From Scandinavium hiltneri (GTDB lineage: Bacteria > Pseudomonadota > Gammaproteobacteria > Enterobacterales > Enterobacteriaceae): a stretch of 64,000 bases of DNA. The notes beneath the pieces were generated by a model that was not told the DNA's origin, did not search any database, and saw only the letters and a program-made list of their open reading frames with translations. The position numbers and the translations under genes were made by a program. The DNA lies in assembly GCF_024764835.1 (NCBI RefSeq), contig NZ_JALIGE010000076.1, positions 248,001 to 312,000 on the forward strand, written 5' to 3'. Shown piece after piece: positions 1 through 8,170 of this stretch (position 1 is the first letter of the stretch; each line of letters begins with the position of its first letter).

Positions 1-331
1 CATCACATCGGTGGAGTCATGAGTTGCTGTCGAAGAGGGAAATTTAGTGGTGAAGAAATCGCTGCCGGAGGTGAGGCCTCCGCGCTGTTTGGTGCGGTTA
101 TTTTTACTTTTATGTCCAGAACAGGACCCTACCATTCGCGATCTCCTAAGTGGCTACTTTCACTCACTGCCGGGAACTACCGCTGTTGTAATAAGTACAT
201 CATGAATTATCATAAATGCAACATATTTTTTACTTACAGGCAACCATCCACATTCTGCCGGCAGAGAAAGTCTCTGACAAAACAATGACAGAAAGATGTC
301 AGCCTTCATTTAAGTCGCAGAAAAAGCGAGA
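1..331. other. Left-edge non-coding stretch
   Basis: No gene can be supported here. Open frames on the plus strand (for example from 19) are short, lack a ribosome binding site and look like chance. The stretch lies downstream of the LysR gene that ends at 332. No clear terminator hairpin with a T-run was seen. A degraded 3' end of a gene from outside the window cannot be excluded. Confidence 0.4.
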
Positions 332-1267
332 TTATTGCGCCAGCGTTGTGCCTGCGGATGACGAGGTTGCCGAGATTTGCTGGCGTAAAAACTCTATAAA
401 TGCCTTAAAGCGTATTCTGTCGCTGTTTTCTTTAGGGTAGATAAGGTCGTATCCCATCCCGGAGGCAATGGTGAGCTCACTTAGCGCAACCAACCTCCCG
501 GAATCGAGTAACGGCTGAATCAACAATTTGCGGCCCATCAGCACTCCGATACCACTTTCCGCGGCCTGAATTGCCATCTGGTAATGATTAAAACTGTAAT
601 GCTGTTTCCGGTACGGAATATCCAGGCCATGATACTCACACCAGATCCGCCATTCAGAAAACGATTGCTGACTATCGGTGGACTCACTGGCATGAATGTA
701 GCAGCCCTCTTGAAGGTCACACATCTGTGTCACCCCTTTTCGTCGGGCATATTCCGGCGAACACACCGGGATCAATTGCTCGTCAAAAAGCCGCTCCTGA
801 TGTAAATCAGCGTAACGGCTGGCGCCGTAGTAAATGGCTAAATCGACCCGCTCATCGTGGAACTCCATCACCCCCGCCCGCACTTTTATTGTCAGGTTAA
901 TGCCTGGCCACAGCGTCTGAAACTCAGGCAATCGTTTCATCAACCAGTTCTGTGCAAACGTTGGCGCAACCCCGATATGCAAGGTCCCACGTAGAGACTG
1001 GCTGCGAATATCTTCAATTTCATCACCAATTGCCCGCAAGGAAAGGCTGAGGGTCGCCAATAACCGCTCCCCTTCTTCGGTCAAGAGCAGCTTGCGGGTC
1101 ATTCTGATGAACAGCCGAAATCCCAGATAATTTTCCAGCAAACGTATCCGGTGACTCATCGCGCCTTGGGTCAGATTGAGTTCCTTCGCCGCCAGGGTAA
1201 AACTCATGTGTCGGGCCGCGACCTCGAAGCTTTGAAGCAGGGCAAGTGTGCTTTGTTGTTCCAGCAT
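332..1267 (-). CDS. LysR-family transcriptional regulator (GcvA/DsdC-like)
   Basis: A LysR-type DNA-binding regulator of about 311 residues, the usual family length. The N-terminus carries the helix-turn-helix (…SFTLAAKELNLTQGAMSHRI…, about residues 22-41), followed by a substrate-binding domain whose 'GTLHIGVAPTFAQNWL' segment resembles the GcvA/DsdC branch. An upstream in-frame ATG at 1327 would add 20 residues, but the start at 1267 (MLEQQSTLALLQSFE) fits the family N-terminus. It is divergent from the GH4 glucosidase at 1378, so it probably controls that gene; this is inferred from position only. The effector is unknown. Confidence 0.88.
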   Translation of the reverse strand: MLEQQSTLALLQSFEVAARHMSFTLAAKELNLTQGAMSHRIRLLENYLGFRLFIRMTRKLLLTEEGERLLATLSLSLRAIGDEIEDIRSQSLRGTLHIGVAPTFAQNWLMKRLPEFQTLWPGINLTIKVRAGVMEFHDERVDLAIYYGASRYADLHQERLFDEQLIPVCSPEYARRKGVTQMCDLQEGCYIHASESTDSQQSFSEWRIWCEYHGLDIPYRKQHYSFNHYQMAIQAAESGIGVLMGRKLLIQPLLDSGRLVALSELTIASGMGYDLIYPKENSDRIRFKAFIEFLRQQISATSSSAGTTLAQ

Positions 1268-1377
1268 AATAATCTTATGGATTAATTTAGTTAATCCATT
1301 GTAGGTTTTAATTCGTTTGTCAGGCAATCCGCAAACACTTTTAATGACTATGAGTTAACAATTTTAATGAGGCGAGC
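1268..1377. promoter_or_regulatory. Divergent LysR / GH4 promoter region
   Basis: This 110-base gap separates two divergently transcribed genes and must hold both promoters. It contains AT-rich, partly symmetric sequence around 1276-1305 (attaatttagttaat), as expected for a LysR-type operator, but no canonical T-N11-A box is called with confidence. A GAGG ribosome binding site precedes the GH4 ATG. Confidence 0.45.
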
Positions 1378-2682
1378 ATGTCTGAATTGAAGATAGTCAT
1401 TATTGGCGCCGGTTCAAGTTACACCCCTGAACTGATTGAAGGGTTGATCAACCGCGCGGCTGAACTTCCACTGCGTGAACTGTGGATGGTCGATATCGAA
1501 GAAGGCCGTGAAAAAATGGCCATCATCGCCAACCTGGCGCGCCGGATGCTGAATAAAGCGGGATTGTCAGTCACGGTTCATGAAACGCTAAATCGCCGTG
1601 AAGCACTGGCAGGCGCGGACTATGTTTGTTCTCAATTCCGTGCAGGCTGTCTCAACGCGCGTATCAGTGATGAACGCATCTCTTTGAAATACGGCATGAT
1701 TGGTCAAGAAACAAACGGGCTAGGTGGGTTTGCTAACGCCTGCCGCACTATCCCCATCGCCCTGGAGATTGCCCGTGAAATGGAAACGCTCTGCCCTGAC
1801 GCCTGGCTGCTGAACTTCACCAATCCATCAGGCATGGTGACCGAGGCGATTTTGCGCCACAGCAGCATTAAAGCCGTTGGGTTATGCAACGTGCCCGTTA
1901 TCATGCAGAAAGGCGTCTCTCAGCTGCTGGGCAATAGCGCAGATTTCATCATGCAGGTCGCCGGTCTGAATCATTTCATCTTTGCTCGCCAGATCCTGCA
2001 AAACGGCAAAGACAAACTGCACGATGTGATTGATGAGATCCTGGCCGGTAATGATCCGCTGGTGCCGCGTAATATTCCGCCTTTTAGCTGGCCTGCGCAT
2101 GTGCTCAAAGGACTGGGCATGATCCCTTGTGCCTATCTCCGTTATTACTACATGAAAGACGATATTCTCAAGCAGGAGATTGGCGAAGCAGGCGGTGAAG
2201 GGACCCGCGGCGAAGTGGTGAAAGCGCTTGAACACCAACTTTTCGAGATCTATAAAAATCCGGATCTGGCGGAGAAACCCAAAGCGCTCGAAGGGCGTGG
2301 CGGACAATATTATTCAGAAGCCGCCTGCGAACTGATGAGCGCTATCCACAATGACAAACGCATCATCATGCACGTCAATACCCGAAACAACGGCGCAATC
2401 AACGGATTACCTGACGATTGTGCAGTCGAAGTGAGTTCCGTCATCACCCGTTCTGGTCCACTGCCACTGAATGTAGCCGCATTCCCGGAAGATACGCTGC
2501 GACTGCTTCAACTGATGAAAAACTTCGAGCAGTTGACTATCGAAGCGGCGATAACCGGAGACAGACATACGGCATGGCGCGCGCTGGTGCTTAACCCACT
2601 CATTACCAGCGGGACCTTGCTTGAAGAGGCGTTAGCGGAAGTTCTCGAAGAAAATAAAGCACTGATGCCTTCTTTCCACTAA
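1378..2682 (+). CDS. 6-phospho-beta-glucosidase, glycoside hydrolase family 4
   Basis: A cytoplasmic GH4 enzyme of 434 residues that cleaves phosphorylated beta-glucosides using NAD+ and a divalent metal. The N-terminal dinucleotide-binding loop reads IVIIGAGSSYTPEL (residues 6-19). The phosphate-contacting NPSG motif is near 149-152. The metal ligands are expected to be Cys170 in the CNVP signature, which marks the 6-phospho-beta-glucosidase branch, and His199 in GLNHF. It resembles LicH/ChbF-type enzymes. No PTS permease lies beside it, so substrate entry must depend on a transporter elsewhere. It is divergent from a LysR regulator that may control it. The exact aryl- or cello-saccharide is not determinable. 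Confidence 0.9.
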   Translation: MSELKIVIIGAGSSYTPELIEGLINRAAELPLRELWMVDIEEGREKMAIIANLARRMLNKAGLSVTVHETLNRREALAGADYVCSQFRAGCLNARISDERISLKYGMIGQETNGLGGFANACRTIPIALEIAREMETLCPDAWLLNFTNPSGMVTEAILRHSSIKAVGLCNVPVIMQKGVSQLLGNSADFIMQVAGLNHFIFARQILQNGKDKLHDVIDEILAGNDPLVPRNIPPFSWPAHVLKGLGMIPCAYLRYYYMKDDILKQEIGEAGGEGTRGEVVKALEHQLFEIYKNPDLAEKPKALEGRGGQYYSEAACELMSAIHNDKRIIMHVNTRNNGAINGLPDDCAVEVSSVITRSGPLPLNVAAFPEDTLRLLQLMKNFEQLTIEAAITGDRHTAWRALVLNPLITSGTLLEEALAEVLEENKALMPSFH

Positions 2683-2726
2683 CTGCCTGCTTTCAGCCTT
2701 TCGCTGTTCGGACTGAATAGCACATT

Positions 2727-2762
2727 AAAAAAGGGTTCATGCCAGACATGAACCCTTTTTTT
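2727..2762. terminator. Bidirectional rho-independent terminator
   Basis: A perfect 15-bp stem (2727-2741 with 2747-2761) around the loop CCAGA, with an A-run on the left arm and a T-run on the right. It can end transcription of the GH4 gene (+) and of efeB (-), which converge here. Confidence 0.9.
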
Positions 2763-2778
2763 AGCAACCGATAACGAC

Positions 2779-4062
2779 TCAGGCTTCGAGTAAACCTTGT
2801 GCAAGGTAATCAGTCCGCGCTTTTACCCCCGGCAGAACAAAGAAATACCCACCGCCAATCGGCTTAATGTACTCTTCCAGCGCTTCACCGTTGAGCCGCT
2901 TCTGCACGGTCAGGAATCCCTTCTCCAGGTCGTGCTGATAGCAAACGAACAGCAGCCCCATTTCCAGCTGACCGGAGTTGGTCACGCCGAGCGAATAGCT
3001 GTAGCCGCGGCGCATCATCAAGTTGGATTCGGTTTCCGGCGTGCGCGGGTTGGCCAGACGAATATGGCTGTCGAGCGCAATCACATCGCCGTTCGGATCG
3101 TTGGCGTAGTCCGGCACATCGTGCTCGTGCTGCATTCCCAACGGCGCGCCTGAATGCTTATCGCGCCCGAAAATGGTCTGTTGCTCTTTCAGCGGCGTAC
3201 GGTCCCAGAACTCCACGTGGAACTGGATAATGCGCACCGCCTGGTAAGAACCACCGGTGGTCCACGCCGGTTCACCCTGCCCGTCCGTCACCCAAATAAT
3301 GTTATCCATCAGCTTCGCGTCATGGCTGTCCGGATTGGCGGTGCCATCTTTGAAGCCCAATAGATTCACCGGCGTCTCTTTGCCTTTGCTGCGAGCGGCA
3401 TGATCAGAGATGAATCCTTCCCGCTTCCAGCGCACGCTCAGTAAATCCGGCGAATGCTTGATGATGTCACGCAAGGCGTGAATAACCGTGTCCTGGGTGT
3501 TAGCGCAGATTTGCAGCAGTAGATCCCCATGACACAGGGCCGCATCCAGCGAATCGTTGGGGAAACGCGTCATGCGCTGCAGTTTTTTCGGCGCGTGTGC
3601 CGCCAGCCCGTAGCGCTCGTCAAACAGCGACTGACCAACGGAAACGGTAATGGTCAGGTTATCCGGTGCGATATACGCCCCGAGGATCCCGGAATCCATC
3701 GGCGGCAGCCGCGGGTTCGGCGTATCGGGCGCGGGCCCACCGGTGGTGAGGAAAGTTATCCTGTCGGTCAGCAGTTTGAACAGACGCGTCAGGTCAGCTT
3801 TATCGCTCGCCAGCACGTCAAACGCCACCAGCATCATCGATGCCTGCTGAGGGGTCAGCACGCCCGCCTGATGCAGTCCGTGGAACGGTTGGGTTTCCAT
3901 TCGCGCATCCGGAGACAACGTCCCCGGTGCACTTTGCGGTTTCGCCGCATGGGCGACCGGGCAACCCCCGGTCAACGCCAGCGCGCCTCCCAGCGCGCCG
4001 ATATTTTTCAGTAAGCGACGACGTGACGGCTCGGTCACGTCGTGCGATTTGCTCTGTGTCAT
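2779..4062 (-). CDS. efeB: Deferrochelatase/peroxidase EfeB (Tat substrate)
   Basis: Periplasmic dye-decolourising-type haem peroxidase, 427 residues, the third component of the EfeUOB ferrous iron importer. The N-terminus has a twin-arginine signal (SRRRLLK, residues 13-19) and a hydrophobic Ala/Gly/Leu stretch, so the folded haem protein is exported by Tat. The family GxxDG motif is present as GFKDGTANPD. It is the last gene of efeU-efeO-efeB, six bases after efeO. In the family it oxidises Fe(II) for uptake and is reported to release iron from haem. Length and sequence match the E. coli protein well. Confidence 0.95.
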   Translation of the reverse strand: MTQSKSHDVTEPSRRRLLKNIGALGGALALTGGCPVAHAAKPQSAPGTLSPDARMETQPFHGLHQAGVLTPQQASMMLVAFDVLASDKADLTRLFKLLTDRITFLTTGGPAPDTPNPRLPPMDSGILGAYIAPDNLTITVSVGQSLFDERYGLAAHAPKKLQRMTRFPNDSLDAALCHGDLLLQICANTQDTVIHALRDIIKHSPDLLSVRWKREGFISDHAARSKGKETPVNLLGFKDGTANPDSHDAKLMDNIIWVTDGQGEPAWTTGGSYQAVRIIQFHVEFWDRTPLKEQQTIFGRDKHSGAPLGMQHEHDVPDYANDPNGDVIALDSHIRLANPRTPETESNLMMRRGYSYSLGVTNSGQLEMGLLFVCYQHDLEKGFLTVQKRLNGEALEEYIKPIGGGYFFVLPGVKARTDYLAQGLLEA

Positions 4063-4068
4063 AACGCT

Positions 4069-5196
4069 TTAGTCCAGTCCGAGGATCCCACGCAGCTGCG
4101 CTAAATCTTCTGCCAGCGTCGTTACCGGCCCTTTCAGCGCATTGCGGTCAGCGTCAGTCAACTTATCGTAAGTCTCATAGCCGTCTTTGGTTTTGTACTT
4201 CGCCAGAATGGTGTCGACTTTCTTGAAGTTGGCATCCACTTTGGCCAACAGCGCGCTGTTTTCTTTCTGCAGCTGAGGACGCAGCAGATCGACAATTTTT
4301 TGGGCGCCGTCGACGTTAGCCTGGAAATCCCACAGATCGGTATGGCTGTAACGGTCTTCTTCACCGCTTATTTTGCTGGCCGCGACTTCTTCAATCAGAC
4401 CGGCAGCACCGCCCACCACTTTTGACGGTGGGAAGGCCAGTTCGCTGATGCGTTTTTGCAGTTCCTGCACGTCACTGTTCAGCTGAGTAGCGTAGTGCTC
4501 CATGCCTTTGGTGGAGTTGTCAGCAAACAGCGCTTTCTCCAGGCGGTGGAAGCCGGTGAATTTCGGGTCTTCCGCTTTCTTCTCGTAATCGTCTTCACGG
4601 GCATCGATGCTGCCGTCGAGGTCAGAGAACAGTTCAGCAATCGGTTCGATGCGCTCGTAGTACTGACGGGTCGGGGCGTACAGCGCTTTGGCTTTCTCGA
4701 TATCACCCGCTTTCACCGCATCGGTGAAGGCCTGAGTCCCTTTCACCAGCTCTGCGGTTTGTGCCGTCACGTAGGTTTTGTAGTCGGCAATCGCGTCACC
4801 CAGGCTCAGCACGGCGTTGGCTTTCGCCGCGTCCGCGGTGGCTTCACCTTTAACAATCAGCGTGCCTTTCGGGTTAGTCAGCAGACCACAGGTCATTTCA
4901 TAACGACCCGGCTGCAGATTGGCGGTCATTTTCTGGGTGAAGCCCGGCGCAATGTTTTCACGCTCTTCCACCACCATCACCCCTTTGAGGATTTCCCACT
5001 CCAGCGCTTTTTGGCTGTGGTTCTGGATGATGAACTGGGTTTTGCCAGAGTTAACGGTGATGTTCATCGGTTCACACTGTTTGTCGGTGACCGTAACCTT
5101 TACCTGTGGAATATCGGCGGCCTGCGCAGCGAACGCAGAAGAAAACAGCGCAGCGATGCCCAGCTGCAGCGCACTACGGCGGAAATTAATCGTCAT
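4069..5196 (-). CDS. efeO: Iron uptake system protein EfeO
   Basis: Periplasmic iron-binding component of EfeUOB, 375 residues. It starts with a Sec signal peptide (cleavage after AFAAQA). A cupredoxin-like N-terminal domain follows (about 27-120, with TVTDKQCEPM and a Cys/Met-containing TCGLL segment). The C-terminal domain is of the imelysin/M75 type and has the HxxE metal motif as His217-Arg-Leu-Glu220. It lies between efeU and efeB in one transcription unit, and presumably hands iron to the EfeU permease. Confidence 0.95.
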   Translation of the reverse strand: MTINFRRSALQLGIAALFSSAFAAQAADIPQVKVTVTDKQCEPMNITVNSGKTQFIIQNHSQKALEWEILKGVMVVEERENIAPGFTQKMTANLQPGRYEMTCGLLTNPKGTLIVKGEATADAAKANAVLSLGDAIADYKTYVTAQTAELVKGTQAFTDAVKAGDIEKAKALYAPTRQYYERIEPIAELFSDLDGSIDAREDDYEKKAEDPKFTGFHRLEKALFADNSTKGMEHYATQLNSDVQELQKRISELAFPPSKVVGGAAGLIEEVAASKISGEEDRYSHTDLWDFQANVDGAQKIVDLLRPQLQKENSALLAKVDANFKKVDTILAKYKTKDGYETYDKLTDADRNALKGPVTTLAEDLAQLRGILGLD

Positions 5197-5252
5197 GACC
5201 CATCCCTTTCAATAAGTATGTTGTAACTACTAGCCAATCATTGCTGTGCTGA

Positions 5253-6083
5253 TTACGCCGTACGAGAAGGACTCGTGGAGGCCCGCGGCGGCATGGAAAA
5301 CAGCACCAGCACCGGGATCAGATAGATAAAGTACACCGCCACTTCGCTGACGCTTGGCGCTTCCTGATAGCCGAAAATACCTTCAAGCAGGGTGCCAAAC
5401 AGCGTGTGGGTCGAAAGAGTGTTACTGAAATCGAACGCTATGTTCTGGAAGTGATTCCACAGCCCTGCCTCATGGAAGGCCCGAATCGCCCCGGCGGCAA
5501 GCCCTGCAGCCACCAGCAAAATAAACAGGCTGGTCCATTTGAAGAACGCGCCGAGATTCAGGCGAATGCCGCCCCAGTAGATCAGGAACCCAAGGACCAC
5601 CGCAGTCGCAAGCCCAAGCATTGCACCGAGCGGCGGCCAGATACCGAGATCCTGCTGGAACGCGGCCAGCAGGAAGAATACCGATTCCAGCCCTTCACGC
5701 GCCACGGCGAAAAAGACCATCAGGATAAGCGCCCAACCGTGGTTATTGCCCTTTTGCAGCGCATTATCCACCGCGTCTTCCAGCTGTTTCTTCACGTTGC
5801 GCGACACTTTGCGCATCCAGAACACCATCCAGGTCAGGATAAACACCGCGATAACCGCCACGATGCCCTCGAACATTTCCTGCTCTTTCTGCGGAAATTC
5901 ACCGGTGGTTTCGTTGATGAAAATGCCGAGTCCCAGGCACAGCGCGGCGGCGAGAAACACGCCAATCCACATGACGCCAATCCAGCGTCCTCGCTGCGTG
6001 CGTTTAAGATAGCTCGCTATCAGGCTGACAATCAGCGCCGCTTCCAGCCCTTCGCGTAACATAATGAGAAATGGAACAAACAT
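5253..6083 (-). CDS. efeU: Ferrous iron permease EfeU (intact)
   Basis: Inner-membrane iron permease of the FTR1/OFeT family, 276 residues, with several hydrophobic helices. Both REGLE signature motifs expected to bind iron are visible, at residues 10-14 and 129-133. The reading frame is uninterrupted; in laboratory E. coli K-12 the same gene is known to be frameshifted, so this copy should be functional. It is the first gene of efeUOB, and a Fur-box-like sequence sits about 60 bases upstream. The system is generally used at low pH under aerobic conditions. Confidence 0.95.
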   Translation of the reverse strand: MFVPFLIMLREGLEAALIVSLIASYLKRTQRGRWIGVMWIGVFLAAALCLGLGIFINETTGEFPQKEQEMFEGIVAVIAVFILTWMVFWMRKVSRNVKKQLEDAVDNALQKGNNHGWALILMVFFAVAREGLESVFFLLAAFQQDLGIWPPLGAMLGLATAVVLGFLIYWGGIRLNLGAFFKWTSLFILLVAAGLAAGAIRAFHEAGLWNHFQNIAFDFSNTLSTHTLFGTLLEGIFGYQEAPSVSEVAVYFIYLIPVLVLFSMPPRASTSPSRTA

Positions 6084-6142
6084 GCCTGAAACCCTTCAGT
6101 GTGAACCGCAGTCAATCGATGCAAAGTTTCGTAAATATGAGT

Positions 6143-6161
6143 GATAGTGATTATCATTACG
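6143..6161. promoter_or_regulatory. Fur-box-like operator upstream of efeU
   Basis: The sequence GATAGTGATTATCATTAC is close to the Fur consensus (GATAATGATAATCATTATC). It lies about 60 bases upstream of efeU, in the gap divergent to the nucleoside transporter. Iron repression of efeUOB by Fur is established in E. coli; operator use here is inferred. Confidence 0.75.
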
Positions 6162-6335
6162 ACACGAAGAAACACAAGCAAAATGTGCGGATAATGATGT
6201 CAGGTTGTAAAAACTTGCAGCCGGAATCGTTATCAGACAAAGCAATTTAGTCTAAGGCTGTTAACAGGTAATCGTTTACGCCGCCGCTTCGCTGTGGCTA
6301 AATATGCGACCCGTTTACCTGCAAACAAAAATGAA

Positions 6336-7520
6336 ATGGCTAATATTCTTCACTTCCTGCTGGCGCTGGTGGTCATCCTCGCGCTCGCCTGGCTGGTCAG
6401 TTTTGACCGCAAAACCATACGTATTCGTTATATTGCGCAGCTCATTATTATTGAAATCGCGCTGGCGTTCTTTTTCCTGCACGCCGAAAGCGGTTTAGTT
6501 CTGATTAAATCGGTTTCAGGGGTATTTGAATCGCTGCTTAAATTCTCCGCAGAGGGCAGCAATTTCGTCTTCGGCGGCATGAGCGATAAGGGCCTGGCGT
6601 TTATCTTCTTAGGCGTGCTGTGCCCGATTATCTTTATTTCCGCGCTGATTGGCATTCTGCAACACTGGCGTATTCTGCCGATTTTCATTCGCGTCATCGG
6701 CACCCTGTTGTCGAAAGTGAATGGCATGGGCAAGCTGGAATCGTTTAACGCCGTAAGCTCCATTATCCTCGGCCAGTCGGAAAACTTCATTGCTTACAAA
6801 GGCGTGCTGTCCGACCTCTCCTCTCGTCGCCTGTTCACCATGGCGGCCACGGCGATGTCGACGGTGTCGCTGTCGATTGTCGGCGCGTACATGACCATGC
6901 TCGACGCGAAATATGTGGTGGCGGCGCTGATCCTCAATATGTTCAGCACCTTCATTATCCTGTCGGTGATTAACCCGACGCGTCCGGATGCCGAAGCGGA
7001 GATTAAACTCGAGAAAATGCATGAGTCGCAGAGTTTCTTTGAGATGCTCGGGGAATATATTCTCGCCGGTTTTAAAGTGGCGATGATTATTCTGGCGATG
7101 CTGATTGGTTTTATTGCGCTGATAAGCGCGGTGAACGCCCTGTTCTCGACGCTGTTTGGCCTGAGCTTCCAGCAGATCCTCGGTTACGTTTTCTATCCGC
7201 TGGCATGGCTGATTGGCATTCCACTGAGCGATGCGCTGAACGCGGGCAGCATCATGGCGACTAAACTGGTGGCGAATGAGTTTGTGGCGATGATTGAGCT
7301 GCAAAAGATTGCCGCACAGATGACGCCGCGGGGCTTAGGCATTCTGTCGGTGTTCCTGGTGTCGTTCGCGAACTTTGCCTCTATCGGCATTGTGGCGGGC
7401 GCGATTAAAGGACTGAACGAGAAGCAGGGAAATGCGGTTTCACGCTTTGGTCTGCGCCTGGTGTACGGCGCGACGCTGGTGAGCTTGCTGTCGGCGAGTT
7501 TTGCGGGGTTGTTCCTGTAA
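6336..7520 (+). CDS. NupC-family concentrative nucleoside:proton symporter
   Basis: An inner-membrane concentrative nucleoside transporter of 394 residues that closely follows E. coli NupC along its length (SALIGILQHWRILP, NGMGKLESFNAVSSIILGQS, GAYMTML, FANFASIGIVAG). The ATG at 6336 is chosen because MANILHFLLAL matches the NupC N-terminus; an upstream GTG at 6294 would add 14 atypical residues. The signature GQSEN/FIAYK region for nucleoside and cation binding is present. It is an extra NupC-like paralogue placed between efeU and putP, where E. coli has none. The substrate range (pyrimidine versus purine nucleosides) cannot be read from sequence. Confidence 0.88.
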   Translation: MANILHFLLALVVILALAWLVSFDRKTIRIRYIAQLIIIEIALAFFFLHAESGLVLIKSVSGVFESLLKFSAEGSNFVFGGMSDKGLAFIFLGVLCPIIFISALIGILQHWRILPIFIRVIGTLLSKVNGMGKLESFNAVSSIILGQSENFIAYKGVLSDLSSRRLFTMAATAMSTVSLSIVGAYMTMLDAKYVVAALILNMFSTFIILSVINPTRPDAEAEIKLEKMHESQSFFEMLGEYILAGFKVAMIILAMLIGFIALISAVNALFSTLFGLSFQQILGYVFYPLAWLIGIPLSDALNAGSIMATKLVANEFVAMIELQKIAAQMTPRGLGILSVFLVSFANFASIGIVAGAIKGLNEKQGNAVSRFGLRLVYGATLVSLLSASFAGLFL

Positions 7521-7545
7521 GCTGAAATAAGCCCGGTTTTTGGAC

Positions 7546-7576
7546 GCCCGGCGGCACTTGGCTTGCACGGGCCTAC
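7546..7576. repeat. REP-like palindromic element
   Basis: Reads as a REP unit: GCCCGGCGGCAC, a short loop, then GCTTGCACGGGCCTAC. It shares this arrangement with the elements at 14074-14107 and 63876-63904. It lies between the nucleoside transporter and its terminator, the usual extragenic position. Confidence 0.65.
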
Positions 7577-7595
7577 CCTTCAGGCCGACAAAAAT

Positions 7596-7626
7596 AAACG
7601 GCGGGATAATAATCCCGCCGTTTTTT
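7596..7626. terminator. Bidirectional terminator
   Basis: GC-rich stem CGGCGGGAT / ATCCCGCCG (7599-7607 and 7612-7620) with an A-rich left flank and six T on the right. It serves the convergent nucleoside transporter (+) and DUF3574 lipoprotein (-). Confidence 0.9.
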
Positions 7627-7627
7627 A

Positions 7628-8056
7628 TCAGAACTGGACGCACACCGGGTTATCGACCCGCATCACCGATTCCTGGGCAAAGCGTGATTTATACAGGTTA
7701 CGCAGCGCTTCAATATTGCTTTCGCTCTGCGCATCTTTACCGTGGATAAGCATCAACGCTTTGCTCTGCTCACGGGCCACTTTGCCGTCGTTACCGAGCC
7801 ATTGACCACGTGCATCAAGCACCGTCAGCCCATCGCGGAAGCGCGGCGTGACGTCATTATCCACAAACTGCTGCCATTCCTGCGGCGTAATATCTTTCCC
7901 CGCCGGACGGCTCAAGCCGAAATACAGCGTGGTTTGCTGCATCTGGTTATCCGCTTTACAGCTTTGCGTGTCTGCGGCGGATTTTTGCGTTGGAGCCGTA
8001 CAACCGCTGAGCGCGAACGCCAAAGCGATGGCGGCATACCCCATTTTTAGTGTCAT
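7628..8056 (-). CDS. DUF3574 family lipoprotein
   Basis: Small lipoprotein of 142 residues. A signal peptide ends in the lipobox LSGC, giving lipidated Cys19; the following Thr-Ala suggests outer-membrane sorting. The body (TLYFGLSRPAG…ITPQEWQQFVDNDVTPRF…GLTVLDARGQWLG) matches the DUF3574 family, whose function is unknown. A GAGG ribosome binding site precedes the ATG. It stands alone between convergent terminators downstream of putP and has no apparent operon partners. Confidence 0.82.
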   Translation of the reverse strand: MTLKMGYAAIALAFALSGCTAPTQKSAADTQSCKADNQMQQTTLYFGLSRPAGKDITPQEWQQFVDNDVTPRFRDGLTVLDARGQWLGNDGKVAREQSKALMLIHGKDAQSESNIEALRNLYKSRFAQESVMRVDNPVCVQF

Positions 8057-8120
8057 TGCCTGCTATCCTCATTGTTTTTTTAGCCGGAAGATATCAGCGC
8101 ATTTTCAGTCGATTAGCAAG

Positions 8121-8145
8121 AAAAAAGCCCGCTTTTCGCGGGCTT
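8121..8145 (-). terminator. Terminator of putP
   Basis: Stem AAGCCCGC / GCGGGCTT (8125-8132 and 8138-8145) with a TTTTC loop. The six A on the left are a U-run when read leftward, so this terminates putP transcription. Confidence 0.9.
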
Positions 8146-8170
8146 CAGATACGTTGAATACAATAGCGAG

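Noticed and set aside
1..331. Open frame at 19-288 as a real gene
   Set aside because: No ribosome binding site, low-complexity Cys/Arg-rich content and no family; treated as non-coding.
4456..5226. Long plus-strand open frame opposite efeO (256 codons)
   Set aside because: efeO on the other strand is a well-supported gene; this frame has no ribosome binding site and reads as low-quality, His/Arg-rich sequence. A shadow.
6609..7304. Long minus-strand frame opposite the nucleoside transporter (231 codons)
   Set aside because: Shadow of a membrane-protein gene; composition is Arg/His/Gln-rich as expected for antisense frames.
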